Source of the DNA: Microthrixaceae bacterium
GTDB taxonomy: Bacteria; Actinomycetota; Acidimicrobiia; Acidimicrobiales; Microtrichaceae
NCBI GenBank assembly: GCA_020637215.1
Contig: JACJWI010000008.1
Location: forward strand, 1-64,000
Direction: 5' to 3'
DNA length: 64,000 nt
Below are positions 25,693 through 35,202 of this stretch, in pieces (the stretch's first letter is position 1; each line of letters begins with the position of its first letter). Both the position numbers and the translations under genes were made by a program. The notes below the pieces were generated by a model that had not been told where the DNA came from, made no database searches, and was given only the letters and a program-made list of their open reading frames with translations.

Positions 25693-26616
25693 ATGAAGCA
25701 CCGCAACCTGCTCGCCGTCGGCCTGATCGCGGCCGTCGCCCTGTTCGCCGGAGCGTGCTCCGGTGACCCCGGCGGACCGGCCACCCCGGCCAACACCCCG
25801 CCGGTGGCGAACATCGACACCGGGGGCGTGACCACGGGTCTGGCGCCGCTGACAATCGCCTTCGACGCCACCGGCTCGGTCGACACCGACGGCACCATCG
25901 TCAACTACTACTGGGACTTCGGCGACAGCCACACCCAGAACGGCGACGTCGTGAGCCACACCTTCGCCCCCGGGACGTGGACGGTGCAGCTGAAGGTCAC
26001 CGACGACAAGGGCGCGATCGGCACCACGGCGACCACCATCGTGGCCACCAACAACGCCCCGACCGCCGACTTCTCGATCTCGCCGGCGACCGGGACGGCC
26101 CCGCTGAACGCCACCTTCGACGCCTCGATCCTGTCGGGCGACATCGACGGCACGATCGTCAGCTACGCCTGGGACTTCCAGGAGCTCGGCACCGAGTCCG
26201 GCGCGACGGTCGTCAAGACGATCCCCGCCGGGACCATCGACGTGACCCTGACCGTCACCGACAACAACGGCGCCACGGCCACCAAGACCCGTTCGGTCAC
26301 CGCGACCGGCGCCCCGGCGACCGCCCCGACCGGCTTCACCAAGACGGGCTCGGGCTGCTGTCCGACCTACGGCGACTTCTCGTGGAACCCGGTCCCCGGC
26401 GCGGATTCCTACGACATCTTCCTGGATCCGACCTTCGGATGCACCTGGTTCGGCCACACCTACCAGCAGTCGTTCCCCGGTCAGGTCTCGACAGCCCACT
26501 TCGTCGACGGCGGAGCGACCGGAATGTGCCTGGGCACGCAGTACGACGCCAAGATCCGTGCGGTGGCGAACGGCACCGCCGGCCCCTGGTCCGCCACGAT
26601 CCACTTCACCCTCTGA
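25693..26616 (+). CDS. PKD-domain lipoprotein, paralogue of the preceding gene
   Basis: 307 aa. Cys 22 (LFAGAC) is the lipidation site. Two PKD domains follow (~35-125 with GSVDTDGTIVNYYWDFGD, and ~125-215 with GDIDGTIVSYAWDF), then the CC-TYGDF module (GSGCCPTYGDFSWNPVPGAD) ending in KIRAVANGTAGPWS. Compared with its neighbour the long N-terminal region is replaced by a second PKD domain. Strong ribosome site GGAGGGAG before ATG. The gap of 67 bases and the terminator after it suggest one transcript with the preceding gene. Confidence 0.85.
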   Translation: MKHRNLLAVGLIAAVALFAGACSGDPGGPATPANTPPVANIDTGGVTTGLAPLTIAFDATGSVDTDGTIVNYYWDFGDSHTQNGDVVSHTFAPGTWTVQLKVTDDKGAIGTTATTIVATNNAPTADFSISPATGTAPLNATFDASILSGDIDGTIVSYAWDFQELGTESGATVVKTIPAGTIDVTLTVTDNNGATATKTRSVTATGAPATAPTGFTKTGSGCCPTYGDFSWNPVPGADSYDIFLDPTFGCTWFGHTYQQSFPGQVSTAHFVDGGATGMCLGTQYDAKIRAVANGTAGPWSATIHFTL

Positions 26617-26647
26617 GTCGACCGGCCCGATCCTGATCGACTGACCC

Positions 26648-26678
26648 GGTGGCCGCACCCCTCCAGGGTGCGGCCACC
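26648..26678 (+). terminator. Intrinsic-type hairpin after the PKD lipoprotein pair
   Basis: A perfect 13-bp stem (GGTGGCCGCACCC with GGGTGCGGCCACC) and a 5-base loop CTCCA, 31 bases after the lipoprotein stop. No T-run follows, as is common in GC-rich actinobacteria. Confidence 0.75.
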
Positions 26679-26819
26679 GTCGCGTCCGAGCAGCGATCGG
26701 ATCGGCATGCGGCTCGCGTCTCGGTTCCGACCCGGGCGCTGACCACCGCCACCCCGCACGCGTGACACGATGAGCCCCCGACGGCCAAACCGGCCGGCGG
26801 ATCACCCGAGGGGGCACAG

Positions 26820-27689
26820 TTGCGGTTCACCTACGCCGAGGCGCTGACCAACCCGAGCTACATGGCGCCGCTGGCCCAAGCCGCGGACGCCGCGGGCTAC
26901 GACGCCTTCCTCGTCCCCGACTCGGTCGCCTACCCCGAGGTGTCGAACTCGATCTATCCGTTCACCCCCGACGGCTCCCGCGAGTTCCTCGAGGACAAGC
27001 CGCTGCTCGAGCCGTTCGCTCTGATCAGCGCCCTGGCCATGGTCACCGAGCGCATCCGCTTCACCGTCTCGGTGCTCAAGCTGCCGGTGCGCCACCCGCT
27101 GCACACCGCCAAGCTCGCCTCGACCGCCGCGGTGCTGTCGGGCAACCGGCTCAACCTCGGCGTCGGCGTCAGCCCCTGGCCCGAGGACTACGAGATGACC
27201 GGAACTCCGTGGGAGGGTCGCGGCCGCCGCATGGACGAGTGCATCGACATCGTGTCGAGCCTGCTCGACGGCGGCTACCACGAGCACCACGGCGAGTTCT
27301 TCGACCTGCCGTCGCTGAAGATCTGCCCGGTCCCCACCCAGAAGGTGCCGATCCTGGTCGGCGGCCACTCCGGTCCCGCGCTCCGTCGCGCCGCCCGCCT
27401 CGACGGCTGGATCCACGGCGGCGGCTCCGACGACCTCGACGAGCTGATCGAGCGGGTGAAGCAGCTGCGCCGCGAGTCGGATCGGGCCGACGAGCCGTTC
27501 CAGATCCAGGTGATCAGCGCCGAGGGCTTCAGCGTCGACGGCGTCCGTCGCCTGGAGGACAAGGGCGTCACCGACGTGATCGTCGGCTTCCGCTGGCCGT
27601 ACGTCGTCGGCGCGGACACCGAGCCGCTTGCCGACAAGATCGGCGCGCTCGAGCGGTTCGCCGAGACCACGATCGCCGCCTGCCGCTGA
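26820..27689 (+). CDS. LLM-class F420-dependent oxidoreductase
   Basis: 289 aa from TTG 26820 (LRFTYAEALTNPSY), with GAGGGGG five bases before. TIM-barrel luciferase-like pattern: ALAMVTERIRFTVSVLKLPVRHPLHTAK, NLGVGVSPWPEDYEMTG, and PVPTQKVPILVGGHSGPALRRAARLDGW. These are the F420-type LLM proteins of actinobacteria that reduce or oxidise steroids, phenolics or other cyclic compounds. Cytoplasmic. Single gene between a terminator and a palindrome; cofactor assignment is by family. Confidence 0.85.
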   Translation: MRFTYAEALTNPSYMAPLAQAADAAGYDAFLVPDSVAYPEVSNSIYPFTPDGSREFLEDKPLLEPFALISALAMVTERIRFTVSVLKLPVRHPLHTAKLASTAAVLSGNRLNLGVGVSPWPEDYEMTGTPWEGRGRRMDECIDIVSSLLDGGYHEHHGEFFDLPSLKICPVPTQKVPILVGGHSGPALRRAARLDGWIHGGGSDDLDELIERVKQLRRESDRADEPFQIQVISAEGFSVDGVRRLEDKGVTDVIVGFRWPYVVGADTEPLADKIGALERFAETTIAACR

Positions 27690-27712
27690 CCCCCGTTCTG
27701 CCACCGACCCCC

Positions 27713-27762
27713 GTTCTGTAGTGCGAGATCCAGGCGTTCGCCTGGATCTCGCACTACAGAAC
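27713..27762. repeat. 50-bp palindromic repeat, family A, copy 3 (perfect)
   Basis: Two 24-base arms with no mismatch around TT; it is the best copy of the family. It lies 24 bases after the LLM gene stop and 103 bases before phoD, both on the plus strand. A partial outer edge CCCCGTTCTG precedes it at about 27691-27700. Confidence 0.93.
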
Positions 27763-27864
27763 GGGAGGGGAAGGACCGGGCGGGGCCGGGGATCCTGAAT
27801 CGGATTCGGGATGTGGCCGACGGAACGCGTAACCTGACCTCTCAGGCGAAGAGCGGGAGTCGAG

Positions 27865-29430
27865 ATGCTGGGTCGAAGGCAGTTCCTGGTCGCGGGCGGC
27901 GCGGCGGTGGGAGCCGCCGCACTGGGAGCGACGAGTGCGTGCAGCCCGGCCGGCGGTCCGGTCCCCGGCGTCTTCGGCCTGGGCGTCGCCTCGGGCCTGC
28001 ACTCCCCGACCGAGGTGGTCCTGTGGACCCGCGTCGAGCTGGCCAACGCGCCCGGCACCACCACGGTCGACTGGGAACTGTGCGACACAGCCTCGCTCGA
28101 CCACGTCGTCGCCTCCGGCACCGCCCCGGTCAGCGCCGCGTCCGACGGGTGCGTCAAGGTGCTGGTCGACGGCCTGGACCCCGACCGCTCCTACTGGTTC
28201 CGCTTCCGCTCCGCCGGGACGACCTCGACGGTCGGGCGGGCCCGCACGCTGCCCGCCGCCGGATCCTCACCGACGTCGCTGCGACTGGCGTTCGCCGCGT
28301 GCCAGTCCTACGCCAGCGGCTTCTACGGGGCGTGGCGCGACATCGCCGCCCAGGACCTCGACGCGGTGCTGTTCCTCGGCGACTACATCTACGAGTCGTT
28401 CCCGATCCAGCTGCAACGCCGTCTGCGCGACGAGTACCTCGAGGACGCCGACACCCTCGAGCGCTACCGCCAGCGCTACCGCCTGTACCGCAGCGACCCC
28501 GACCTGCAGGCCGCCCACGCCGCGCATCCGATCGTCCCGACGTGGGACGACCACGAGGTGGCCAACGACCACGACCGGGCGTTCCTGGCCGAGTTCCCCG
28601 AACGCGGCGCCGCGGCGCACCAGGCGTGGTTCGAGTACATGCCGGTGTGGCCGATCGACGGCAGCCGGGTGTTCCGGGATCTGCGTTGGGGCGACCTGGC
28701 CCAGCTGTTCGTCCTCGACTGCCGCCAGTACCGCGACGAGCACCTCGGCACGGCGCTCCTCGGGCTGCTGGGCGGGACGGTCATGAGCGACGACCTCCAG
28801 GCGGTCGGTCGGACGATGCTGGGCGCGCCGCAGAGGCAGTGGCTCCTCGACGGCCTCGCCTCGGCCCAGCAGACCGGTGTGCGCTGGAAGCTGGTCGGCA
28901 ACCCGGTGATGATCGCCCCGGTCCGCCTCGTCGACATGGACACGCCGGAGATGCGCGCCCTGGACCTGTCGCTGCCCCGTCACGCCGGCCTGTATCTGGG
29001 CACCGACTCGTGGGACGGCTTCGGCTGGGAGCGCGACCTGGTGCTCGGCCACCTGCGCGACCACTCGATCACCGACGTGGCGTTCCTCACGGGAGACCAG
29101 CACACGTTCATGGCCGCATCGCTCAGCACCGACTTCGACGACCCCGCGGCGCCGACCGTCGCCTACGAGTACACCGGCGGGTCGATCTCCTCGCCGTGCG
29201 GAATCACCGAGGAGCTGCTCTCGGGTGGCCTCGAGCGGTACAGCACGAGTCCGCCGTTCGACTTCATGGACATCCACCGAAACGGGTACGGGCTCGTCGA
29301 GCTGACCCCGGACGCGATGTCGGTCACGTTCCGGGCACTCGACGCGACGTCACCGGCCGCCACGCCGGTTCCCTCGGTCCGCTTCGACACGCTGGTGGGC
29401 GACCCGCAGCCACAGGTCACGCGCTACTGA
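27865..29430 (+). CDS. phoD: PhoD-like alkaline phosphatase/phosphodiesterase (Tat-exported)
   Basis: 521 aa. A twin-arginine start (GRRQFLV at residues 3-9) leads into a hydrophobic stretch and TSAC (Cys 26), so it may be a Tat-exported lipoprotein. PhoD N-terminal domain from ~35-130, then the metallophosphatase core: FAACQSYASGFY, VLFLGDYIYE (metal ligand Asp), TWDDHEVANDHD and TGDQHT near residue 415. Releases phosphate from phosphomonoesters or diesters outside the membrane, using Ca/Fe. No pho box was recognised. Confidence 0.92.
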   Translation: MLGRRQFLVAGGAAVGAAALGATSACSPAGGPVPGVFGLGVASGLHSPTEVVLWTRVELANAPGTTTVDWELCDTASLDHVVASGTAPVSAASDGCVKVLVDGLDPDRSYWFRFRSAGTTSTVGRARTLPAAGSSPTSLRLAFAACQSYASGFYGAWRDIAAQDLDAVLFLGDYIYESFPIQLQRRLRDEYLEDADTLERYRQRYRLYRSDPDLQAAHAAHPIVPTWDDHEVANDHDRAFLAEFPERGAAAHQAWFEYMPVWPIDGSRVFRDLRWGDLAQLFVLDCRQYRDEHLGTALLGLLGGTVMSDDLQAVGRTMLGAPQRQWLLDGLASAQQTGVRWKLVGNPVMIAPVRLVDMDTPEMRALDLSLPRHAGLYLGTDSWDGFGWERDLVLGHLRDHSITDVAFLTGDQHTFMAASLSTDFDDPAAPTVAYEYTGGSISSPCGITEELLSGGLERYSTSPPFDFMDIHRNGYGLVELTPDAMSVTFRALDATSPAATPVPSVRFDTLVGDPQPQVTRY

Positions 29431-29472
29431 TCTCACCGGCCACCGGGGGATCGGCCCGCACGCGGCCGCCGC

Positions 29473-30838
29473 TCAGGAGTCGGGAACCCAGTTCCCGTGG
29501 AACCCGAACGGAACCCGCACCGGCAGGTGCACCGTGGCGACGGGGCCGTCGGTGAGGGCCTGGGCGTGGCGGATCTCCAGCCTGCTCGTGTCGGTGTCAG
29601 CGCCGTAGGTGAGGCACAGCACCCAGCCGTCGTCCTCGTCGGCGTCGGGTGATGCGGCGACGAACACCGCCTCGTTCTGGCCGGCGCCGGCACCGAGGTC
29701 GAGCACCTCGACGGTGCCGTCGCGCAGGTCGTGGCGGGCGATCCCGCCGTGCGCCACCCCGCCCGATCCGGCAAGGTTCACCGCGGTGTAGCCGAACCGG
29801 CACGGTCGACCGATCCGCCGCTCGTCCACCCGGGGGAACTCGAGGTCGAGGTCGCTGAGCGGAGCCGCGCTCACCGTCCGTCGCACCAGGTCGACGGTCC
29901 AGCGCACCAGCTCGGGGCGACCGCTCTCGAACGGGCCCTGGTGCCCGCGGTCGAACATGCGGCCCCACCGCACGACATCGAGCACGACCGACTCGACCCG
30001 ACCGTCGGCGCCGACAACGTCGTGGGCGTTCATGGGGTGGAACACGAAGCATGGGTCGACGTCGACCCACACCACGTCGCCCGCCGCATCCGCCACACCT
30101 GTCATGTCGGCTCGGGGACGAAGCCGATCCGAGGCGGGTAGTCGTCGGACCAGTTGTACGGGAGGGTCGAGCCCGCCATCGCGGCGTCGAGGTCGAACAC
30201 GACCGGAAGGTCGTAGACCACGGCGAACCGCTCGGTCAGGGACATGTCGTGCACCATCGGGCTCCCGGTCGTCTCCACCGGCCGGCGATGCGTCACCCGA
30301 CCGGACCGTCGACCACCGTCACCTCCACCCGGTTCCCCAGGCCCAGTGGTAGGCGACCGCGTGCAGCTCCCCGGTGAGCGGATCGCGCTTGGGGTGCGCG
30401 GTGTAGGCGCCGTCGAGGGTGCCGTCGAAGTCGGCCGGTCCGACCGTGTCGAGCTCGTCGGTGAGCTCGTAGGGAACGGGTCCGGACTCGACCAGGGCGA
30501 AGGTGCGCCCGGCGTGGCCGATCACGTTGGTGTTCGGGCCGAAGTCGTCGGGTCGATCCGCGGCGCGGGTTCACCGAGGGCGTCGAGCACGCCGGTGCTG
30601 CGGATCCAGCGGTTCCGGTACCAGCGGGCGCGGCCACCGTCGAGGCGCAGGCCGTGGACCATCCTGTCGCCCAGGAACCAGTGGTAGGTCGCCGGATCGG
30701 GCGCGACCACCGGGTTCGGACCGTTGCGCAGGTAGCGGCCGGTGAGCTCCTCGGGGATCGACCCGGTGACCTCGAGGTCGGCGATGGTCACCTCCTCGGT
30801 CACCGGGCGAAGTTGCCTGCCAGGTACGGATTGCTCAC
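29473..30838 (-). pseudogene. Carotenoid oxygenase (RPE65 family), multiply frameshifted
   Basis: GTG 30838 (VSNPYLAGNFA) follows GGGGAGG by six bases. The frame then breaks near 30805 (continues PVTEEVTIADLEVTGSIPEEL and RYLRNGPNP), near 30540 (NTNVIGHAGRTFALVESG), near 30345 (RVEVTVVDGP), near 30300 (MVHDMSLTERFAVVYDLP) and at 30102-30105 (into CFVFHPMNAHD through to the end at 29473). The total span equals ~455 codons, exactly family size, and the order of conserved blocks is intact. Thus single-base indels, not deletions, split it. If functional it would cleave a carotenoid or stilbene with Fe(II) bound by four His. Real decay or assembly errors cannot be told apart here. Confidence 0.8.
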
Positions 30839-31076
30839 GTTGGGACCTCCCCGAGCGGACGTCAGCCGACCCGAGGTCCCTTGAGGATTTCGGGTCGATC
30901 GACCCAACGTAGCCAGCCGGCGTCATCCTGGCCCGGATCCGGGTCATCACCACCATGACCGCGTCGATGCAGCACCGCAGCCGGATCCGCGACGTTCCCG
31001 CGGCGAGCGGACCGTCCACGTACCGCTCGGCGCGGTCCGTATCCTGAGCACCGATCCCCGTCGACCGGACCGGCCC
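30839..31076. other. Divergent intergenic region with short palindromes
   Basis: Between the carotenoid oxygenase and GGDEF genes. GGGACCTC (30842-30849) and GAGGTCCC (30873-30880) could pair around the oxygenase ribosome site. GGGTCGATCGACCC at 30892-30905 is a perfect 14-bp palindrome, and CCCGGATCCGGG at 30932-30943 a 12-bp one. These may be operators, but in such GC-rich DNA short palindromes arise easily. Confidence 0.3.
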
Positions 31077-31809
31077 GTGTCGGACCAGCTCGACTCGATC
31101 GGCGACTGGTGCCGGTCGGTGCTCGGCGGGACCGCGTGTGGGCCAGCGTCGACGGACCGCACACGATCCCCGAGGCCCCTGGACGGCTCCGATGCACGAG
31201 CATCCGGCGACGGTCCTGGAAGGAGCGGACGGCACCGAGTGGACGGTCCTGCGGATCGGTTCGGCCAGCCTGACGCTGCACGTCGTCGCCCACCGCGTCG
31301 GCCCACCCGCTCCTCGCTCCTGGCCGAGCTGGCCGCTCAGCGCCTGGAGCGGACCCTGACGTGGTCCGACGCCCTGATCGACGCTCAGGCCGCGGCCGAA
31401 ATCGATCCGCTCACGGGTCTGGGGAACCGGCGGGTCGCGGATCGGATCATCGCCACCGTGCCGGTCGGGGGTGGACTGATCGTGTTGGATCTCGACGACT
31501 TCAAGGAGACCAACGATCGGTGCGGTCACGCTGCGGGCGACGCGTTCCTGCGGTACTTCGCCCAGTTCCTGGTCTCCTTCACCCGGTCCGATGACCGCGT
31601 CGCCCGTCTGGGCGGCGACGAGTTCGTCATCGGCATCACCGACACCGGCGACGCCGGCAGGCTGAGCCGCCGACTCGTCACGGAGTGGAACCGACGGGGC
31701 GGAGGAACCGTGTCCGCGGGGAGCGCTGTCCGGGCTCCCGACGACTCGCCCCACGACGTGTTTCGAGCGGGCCGACGCCGAGCTCTACCGCATCAAGCGA
31801 AGCGGCTGA
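31077..31809 (+). pseudogene. GGDEF-domain diguanylate cyclase, frameshifted
   Basis: GTG 31077 begins VSDQLDSIGDWCRSVLGG. Coding sense then hops frames: VWASVDGPHTIPEAPG (~31137), EHPATVLEGADGTEWTVLRIG (~31197) and back to SSLLAELAAQRLERT (~31315). The GGDEF domain itself (31390-31760) is uninterrupted: DPLTGLGNRR, VLDLDDFKETND and RLGGDEFVIGI with an intact active-site motif. Near 31760 an extra T in TTT breaks the frame; the expected end FERADAELYRIKRSG runs to a TGA at 31807. The N-terminal ~90 residues may be a small sensor domain. If intact it would make cyclic di-GMP. Confidence 0.75.
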
Positions 31810-31904
31810 CGCGCCAGGACCTCGACGCCTGAGTCAGGGCCGCCCGAGCCTCGACCCGGCGTCGCCCCCGGTGCGCGCCCCCGACCCACTGTCGACGGTC
31901 CCGC

Positions 31905-34297
31905 TCACCTGAGGTCAGCCACCCAGGCCAGCGCGCCGACGAACCGCCGCCCGGACCATGTGTCACCACGACCAGGGTCAGGTTCATCCAAGTCGCAGGT
32001 CCGAGCTCGAACAGGTCGGCGTCGATACCGAACGTGTTCGCCGCGACGCCCGACGGACGAACCCCTCCTGCTGACACGGTGCTGTTGGCGACGTCACCCT
32101 CGGGGTTCGCCGCGTCCGACATCACCCTCGGGCCTCCGGCCTCGGAGACCACGGCGACGGAGTCCGGCCCGAACCCGGTATCGCCGTCCCACTGCACCGC
32201 CAGCAACTGGTCGACCGCGGCCAGACCCTCGACGAGGGGCAGATCGACGTCCTCGGCGCTCAGGCCGGTCGCGATCGTGGCGATGCGATCGGGCAGCCCC
32301 GCCCGCTCGAGCACCACCACCAGCGACCACCCACCCCAGGAACCGGGGCCGGTCCGGGCCGTGACCCCGCCGACGGTGACCGGTCCGCCGACGACCAGCC
32401 CGGTGACGTCCGCCGACGCCTGATGCGCGCCGTCGGGTCCGGTCAGCAGCTCCGTGGCCCGGACCGGCATGGACGTCCCTCCGGCGCTCAGCACCGTGGC
32501 CGACAGCTGCGGCGCGGTCGCGCGGCGGCGGGGGCGGCGCCGCCCCAGATGAGCCAGGCCGAACGGATCCGGGCCCCGCCGGCACGTCGAGCGGCGCGGT
32601 CGACGAACCCCGGCCGTCGCCGTCGGTACGGAACATGACCATGTTCCACAGGTCGTTCGAGTCGGTCCCCCGACCACCCTCCGCCTCCGCCAGCCGCAGC
32701 CGTCGAGGGCGGCGGGGCAGGACAGGACGGTGTTCCCGGTGGCGACGAGCTCGAACGGACCGATGCCCGACCAGCGCGTCCCCGAGAAGCTCCGTCCTGA
32801 TGTCCACGACGACCGCCGAACCGCGCTGCGCCCCCCGGCGGCCACCTCCACCGTCACAGCGTCGACGCCGGGAGCGACCGGACCGACGTCGACGGAGACC
32901 GACCCAGCCCCCGGCGGAACCCCGAGCTCGCCCGCAGTCCGCTGTCGAGGCGCCACCGGAGCACGACGGACTCGCCGTCGAGGACCCGTCGGTCGAGACG
33001 CACCGCGATCGGCACTCGACCGACCTCGCGCGTCCACCGGTCCGACCCGAGCGACTGACGACGGGCCGATCGCGGCCTCCGATGCCGCGGCGACGGTGGG
33101 ACGCGCGCCAGGCCGATCGGCGGACCCCCGGATCCGGGGTCGGGACCGGGGCCGTCGTCGACGGCGCTGCGGTGGTCGTCGACTCGGACGGGACGGGAGC
33201 CGGAGCCACCGACGACGGCACGGGGAGGATCGGTGAGGTTCGACGGTGGACGGGACCGACCGCAGGGCTGCGACCGGCACCTGTCGGGGAGGTGCGGTCA
33301 GCGCCACCGCGGCCGCGATCGCCGCTGCGGCCGCTCCGATCCCCACGCCCACGCCCGCCGGGGAACGGAGAACGTGGACCGCCCTGCGCGCCGCGGACGC
33401 ACCGACCCAGCCGGTGACACCCACCCCGACCCCCGCCGCCGGCAGCCACGAGGGCGCGTCGCGCAGCGCAGCGACCGCGGCAGCCGGCACCAGGAGCCCG
33501 GCGATCGACAGCATGATCGTGGAGTTCATCTCGCGTGCGTCGGCGACGAGGGCAGCGCACCGATCGCAGTGCTCGACGTGGCGATCGACCCGGGATCGCG
33601 ACCGACCGGACGCCCGGCCCCGGACGTACGCTCCGATGTCTCGACGGACCGCTCGACACTCCGGCGGGTCGGTGTCGGTCGCGGAGGCCACCAGATAGCT
33701 CTGGCGCAGCCCCTCCCGCGCCCGGTACGTGAGCGCGGCGACCGCGTTCGGGCGGAGTCCCAGGATCACGGCCACCTCGCTGGCCGGGCGTTGCTCGACG
33801 TCGACCAGCCACAGGACCGTCCGCCAGCGCTCGGGCAGGGCGGCGAACGCGGCACCGACGCTGCTGCGCTCGAGGTCCGCCAGCAGCGTGGTGGCCGGGT
33901 CGTCAGGGTCGACCGCCTCGATCTCCTCGCTCGGCAGGGTCCGCTGCGCCCCGCGTCGCAGGTCCGACGCACCGGAGCGCACCGCGACCACCAGGTAGCT
34001 GCGGAAGTCCTCGGTCGGACCCCGCCCGTTGCGGATCGCACGGTTCACCCGTTCGAACGCGTCCTCGACGACGTCGTCGACGTCCGCTCCTGCGGGGACC
34101 AGGCGGGCCGCCACCGCAGATGCGGCGCCGCGGTGGCGCCGGTAGAGCTCGGCGACGGCCGCCTCGCGCCGTTCGGAGTCCTCCTCGCGGACCCAGTCGA
34201 GCAGCTCGGAGTCGGGTCGGGTCGACCCGTCGACGGTCCGACGGCGCCCGGCACGATCGGAGGACCTGGGATCGCGCCCGTCGACGTTGATCTCCAC
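31905..34297 (-). pseudogene. Membrane-tethered ECF-like sigma factor with extracellular domain (frameshifted)
   Basis: From ATG 34297, residues ~28-185 are a sigma-70 ECF unit: region 2 (DVDDVVEDAFERVNRAI) and region 4 (LPERWRTVLWLVDVEQRPASEVA). Next comes a zinc-finger-like anti-sigma segment (HVEHCDRCAAL, ~225-235), two hydrophobic segments (~240-265 and ~310-335), a Ser/Thr/Pro linker, and a large beta-rich ectodomain with WGGWSLVVVLERAGLP typical of actinobacterial surface proteins. The linker and ectodomain are spread over all three frames (breaks near 33240, 33050, 32800, 32650, 32540 and 31950); the natural end VGALAWVADLR stops at 31905. Sigma, anti-sigma and sensor in one chain is an unusual one-component design. 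Frame breaks may be real or errors. Confidence 0.65.
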
Positions 34298-34479
34298 TCG
34301 ACAGTTCTCCCTGTGCGTTCCCGATCATCGCCACCGGAGCGCGCCCGGACGGACAGACGACGTCCGCCCCAGTACAGACTCACGATTCCCCCGTCGATGA
34401 CGCAAGACGACGACGAGATCCCGAGGAGACCCGGCCGGCCTGGTCCACCCCGGGTTCACGGACCGGTACGGTTCGGGCC

Positions 34480-35202
34480 ATGTTCGTCCTCGTCCACGGG
34501 GCCTGGCAGGGGGCCTGGTGCTGGAGCCGCCTCCAGGTCTCCCTCCGGGGCCTCGGTGCGCTCAGCATCGCCGTCGACCTCCCGGGCCACGGCGAGGACC
34601 GCACACCGATCGCGGGGTTGACCCTTTCCGACTACGCCGACCGGGTGATCCAGGTCCTCGACGGCATCGACGAGCCGGTCACCCTGGTGGGCCACAGCCT
34701 GGGAGGCGCCACCATCAGCACCGTCGCCGAACGACGTCCCGAGCGCATCGCCGGGCTCGTCTACCTCTGCGCACTCCTGCAACCGTCGGGCGCCACCCCC
34801 GCCGACCTCCACCGCCACGATCCCGACAGCGCGCTGGTCGCAGCGATCGAGATGGCTCCCGACGGCTCCGCGACCTCGATCCGCCCCGACGCGGCGGCCG
34901 AGCTGTTCTACGGCGACTGCCGACCCGAGGACGTCCGGACGGCCATCGAGCGCCTGGTCCCCGAACCGATCGGCCCGGCGATGTCCACCATCGACACCAG
35001 CGCCGAGCGCTGGGGTTCGGTGCCGCGGGCGTACGTGCGATGCGATCGGGACCGGGCCATCGTCCCCGCCGAACAGGATCGGATGATCGCGGAGGTCGGC
35101 GTGGACGTGGTGGTGGAGATGGCGTCGTCGCACTCGCCGTTCCTGTCCCAGCCCGACGCGTTGGCCGCCGCGCTGGTCGAGATCCGCGACGGGACGGCAT
35201 GA
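34480..35202 (+). CDS. Alpha/beta hydrolase (EstC/salicylate-esterase-like)
   Basis: 240 aa. FVLVHGAWQGAWCWSRL at the start is the oxyanion-hole strand of the plant-type methylesterase/hydroxynitrile-lyase branch. The nucleophile Ser is in VGHSLGGAT (~75) and the catalytic His in SSHSPFLSQP (~221), with an acid likely in the RCDRDRAIV segment. Probably a cytoplasmic esterase for small aromatic or aliphatic esters. Its stop overlaps the start of the next hydrolase gene (ATGA), so both are made from one transcript. The 182-base region upstream holds no further gene. Confidence 0.85.
   Translation: MFVLVHGAWQGAWCWSRLQVSLRGLGALSIAVDLPGHGEDRTPIAGLTLSDYADRVIQVLDGIDEPVTLVGHSLGGATISTVAERRPERIAGLVYLCALLQPSGATPADLHRHDPDSALVAAIEMAPDGSATSIRPDAAAELFYGDCRPEDVRTAIERLVPEPIGPAMSTIDTSAERWGSVPRAYVRCDRDRAIVPAEQDRMIAEVGVDVVVEMASSHSPFLSQPDALAAALVEIRDGTA

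Noticed and set aside
22457..25696. 1079-codon open frame on the plus strand
   Set aside because: Antisense to the acyl-CoA ligase and out of frame with the PKD lipoprotein; composition is that of a shadow frame.
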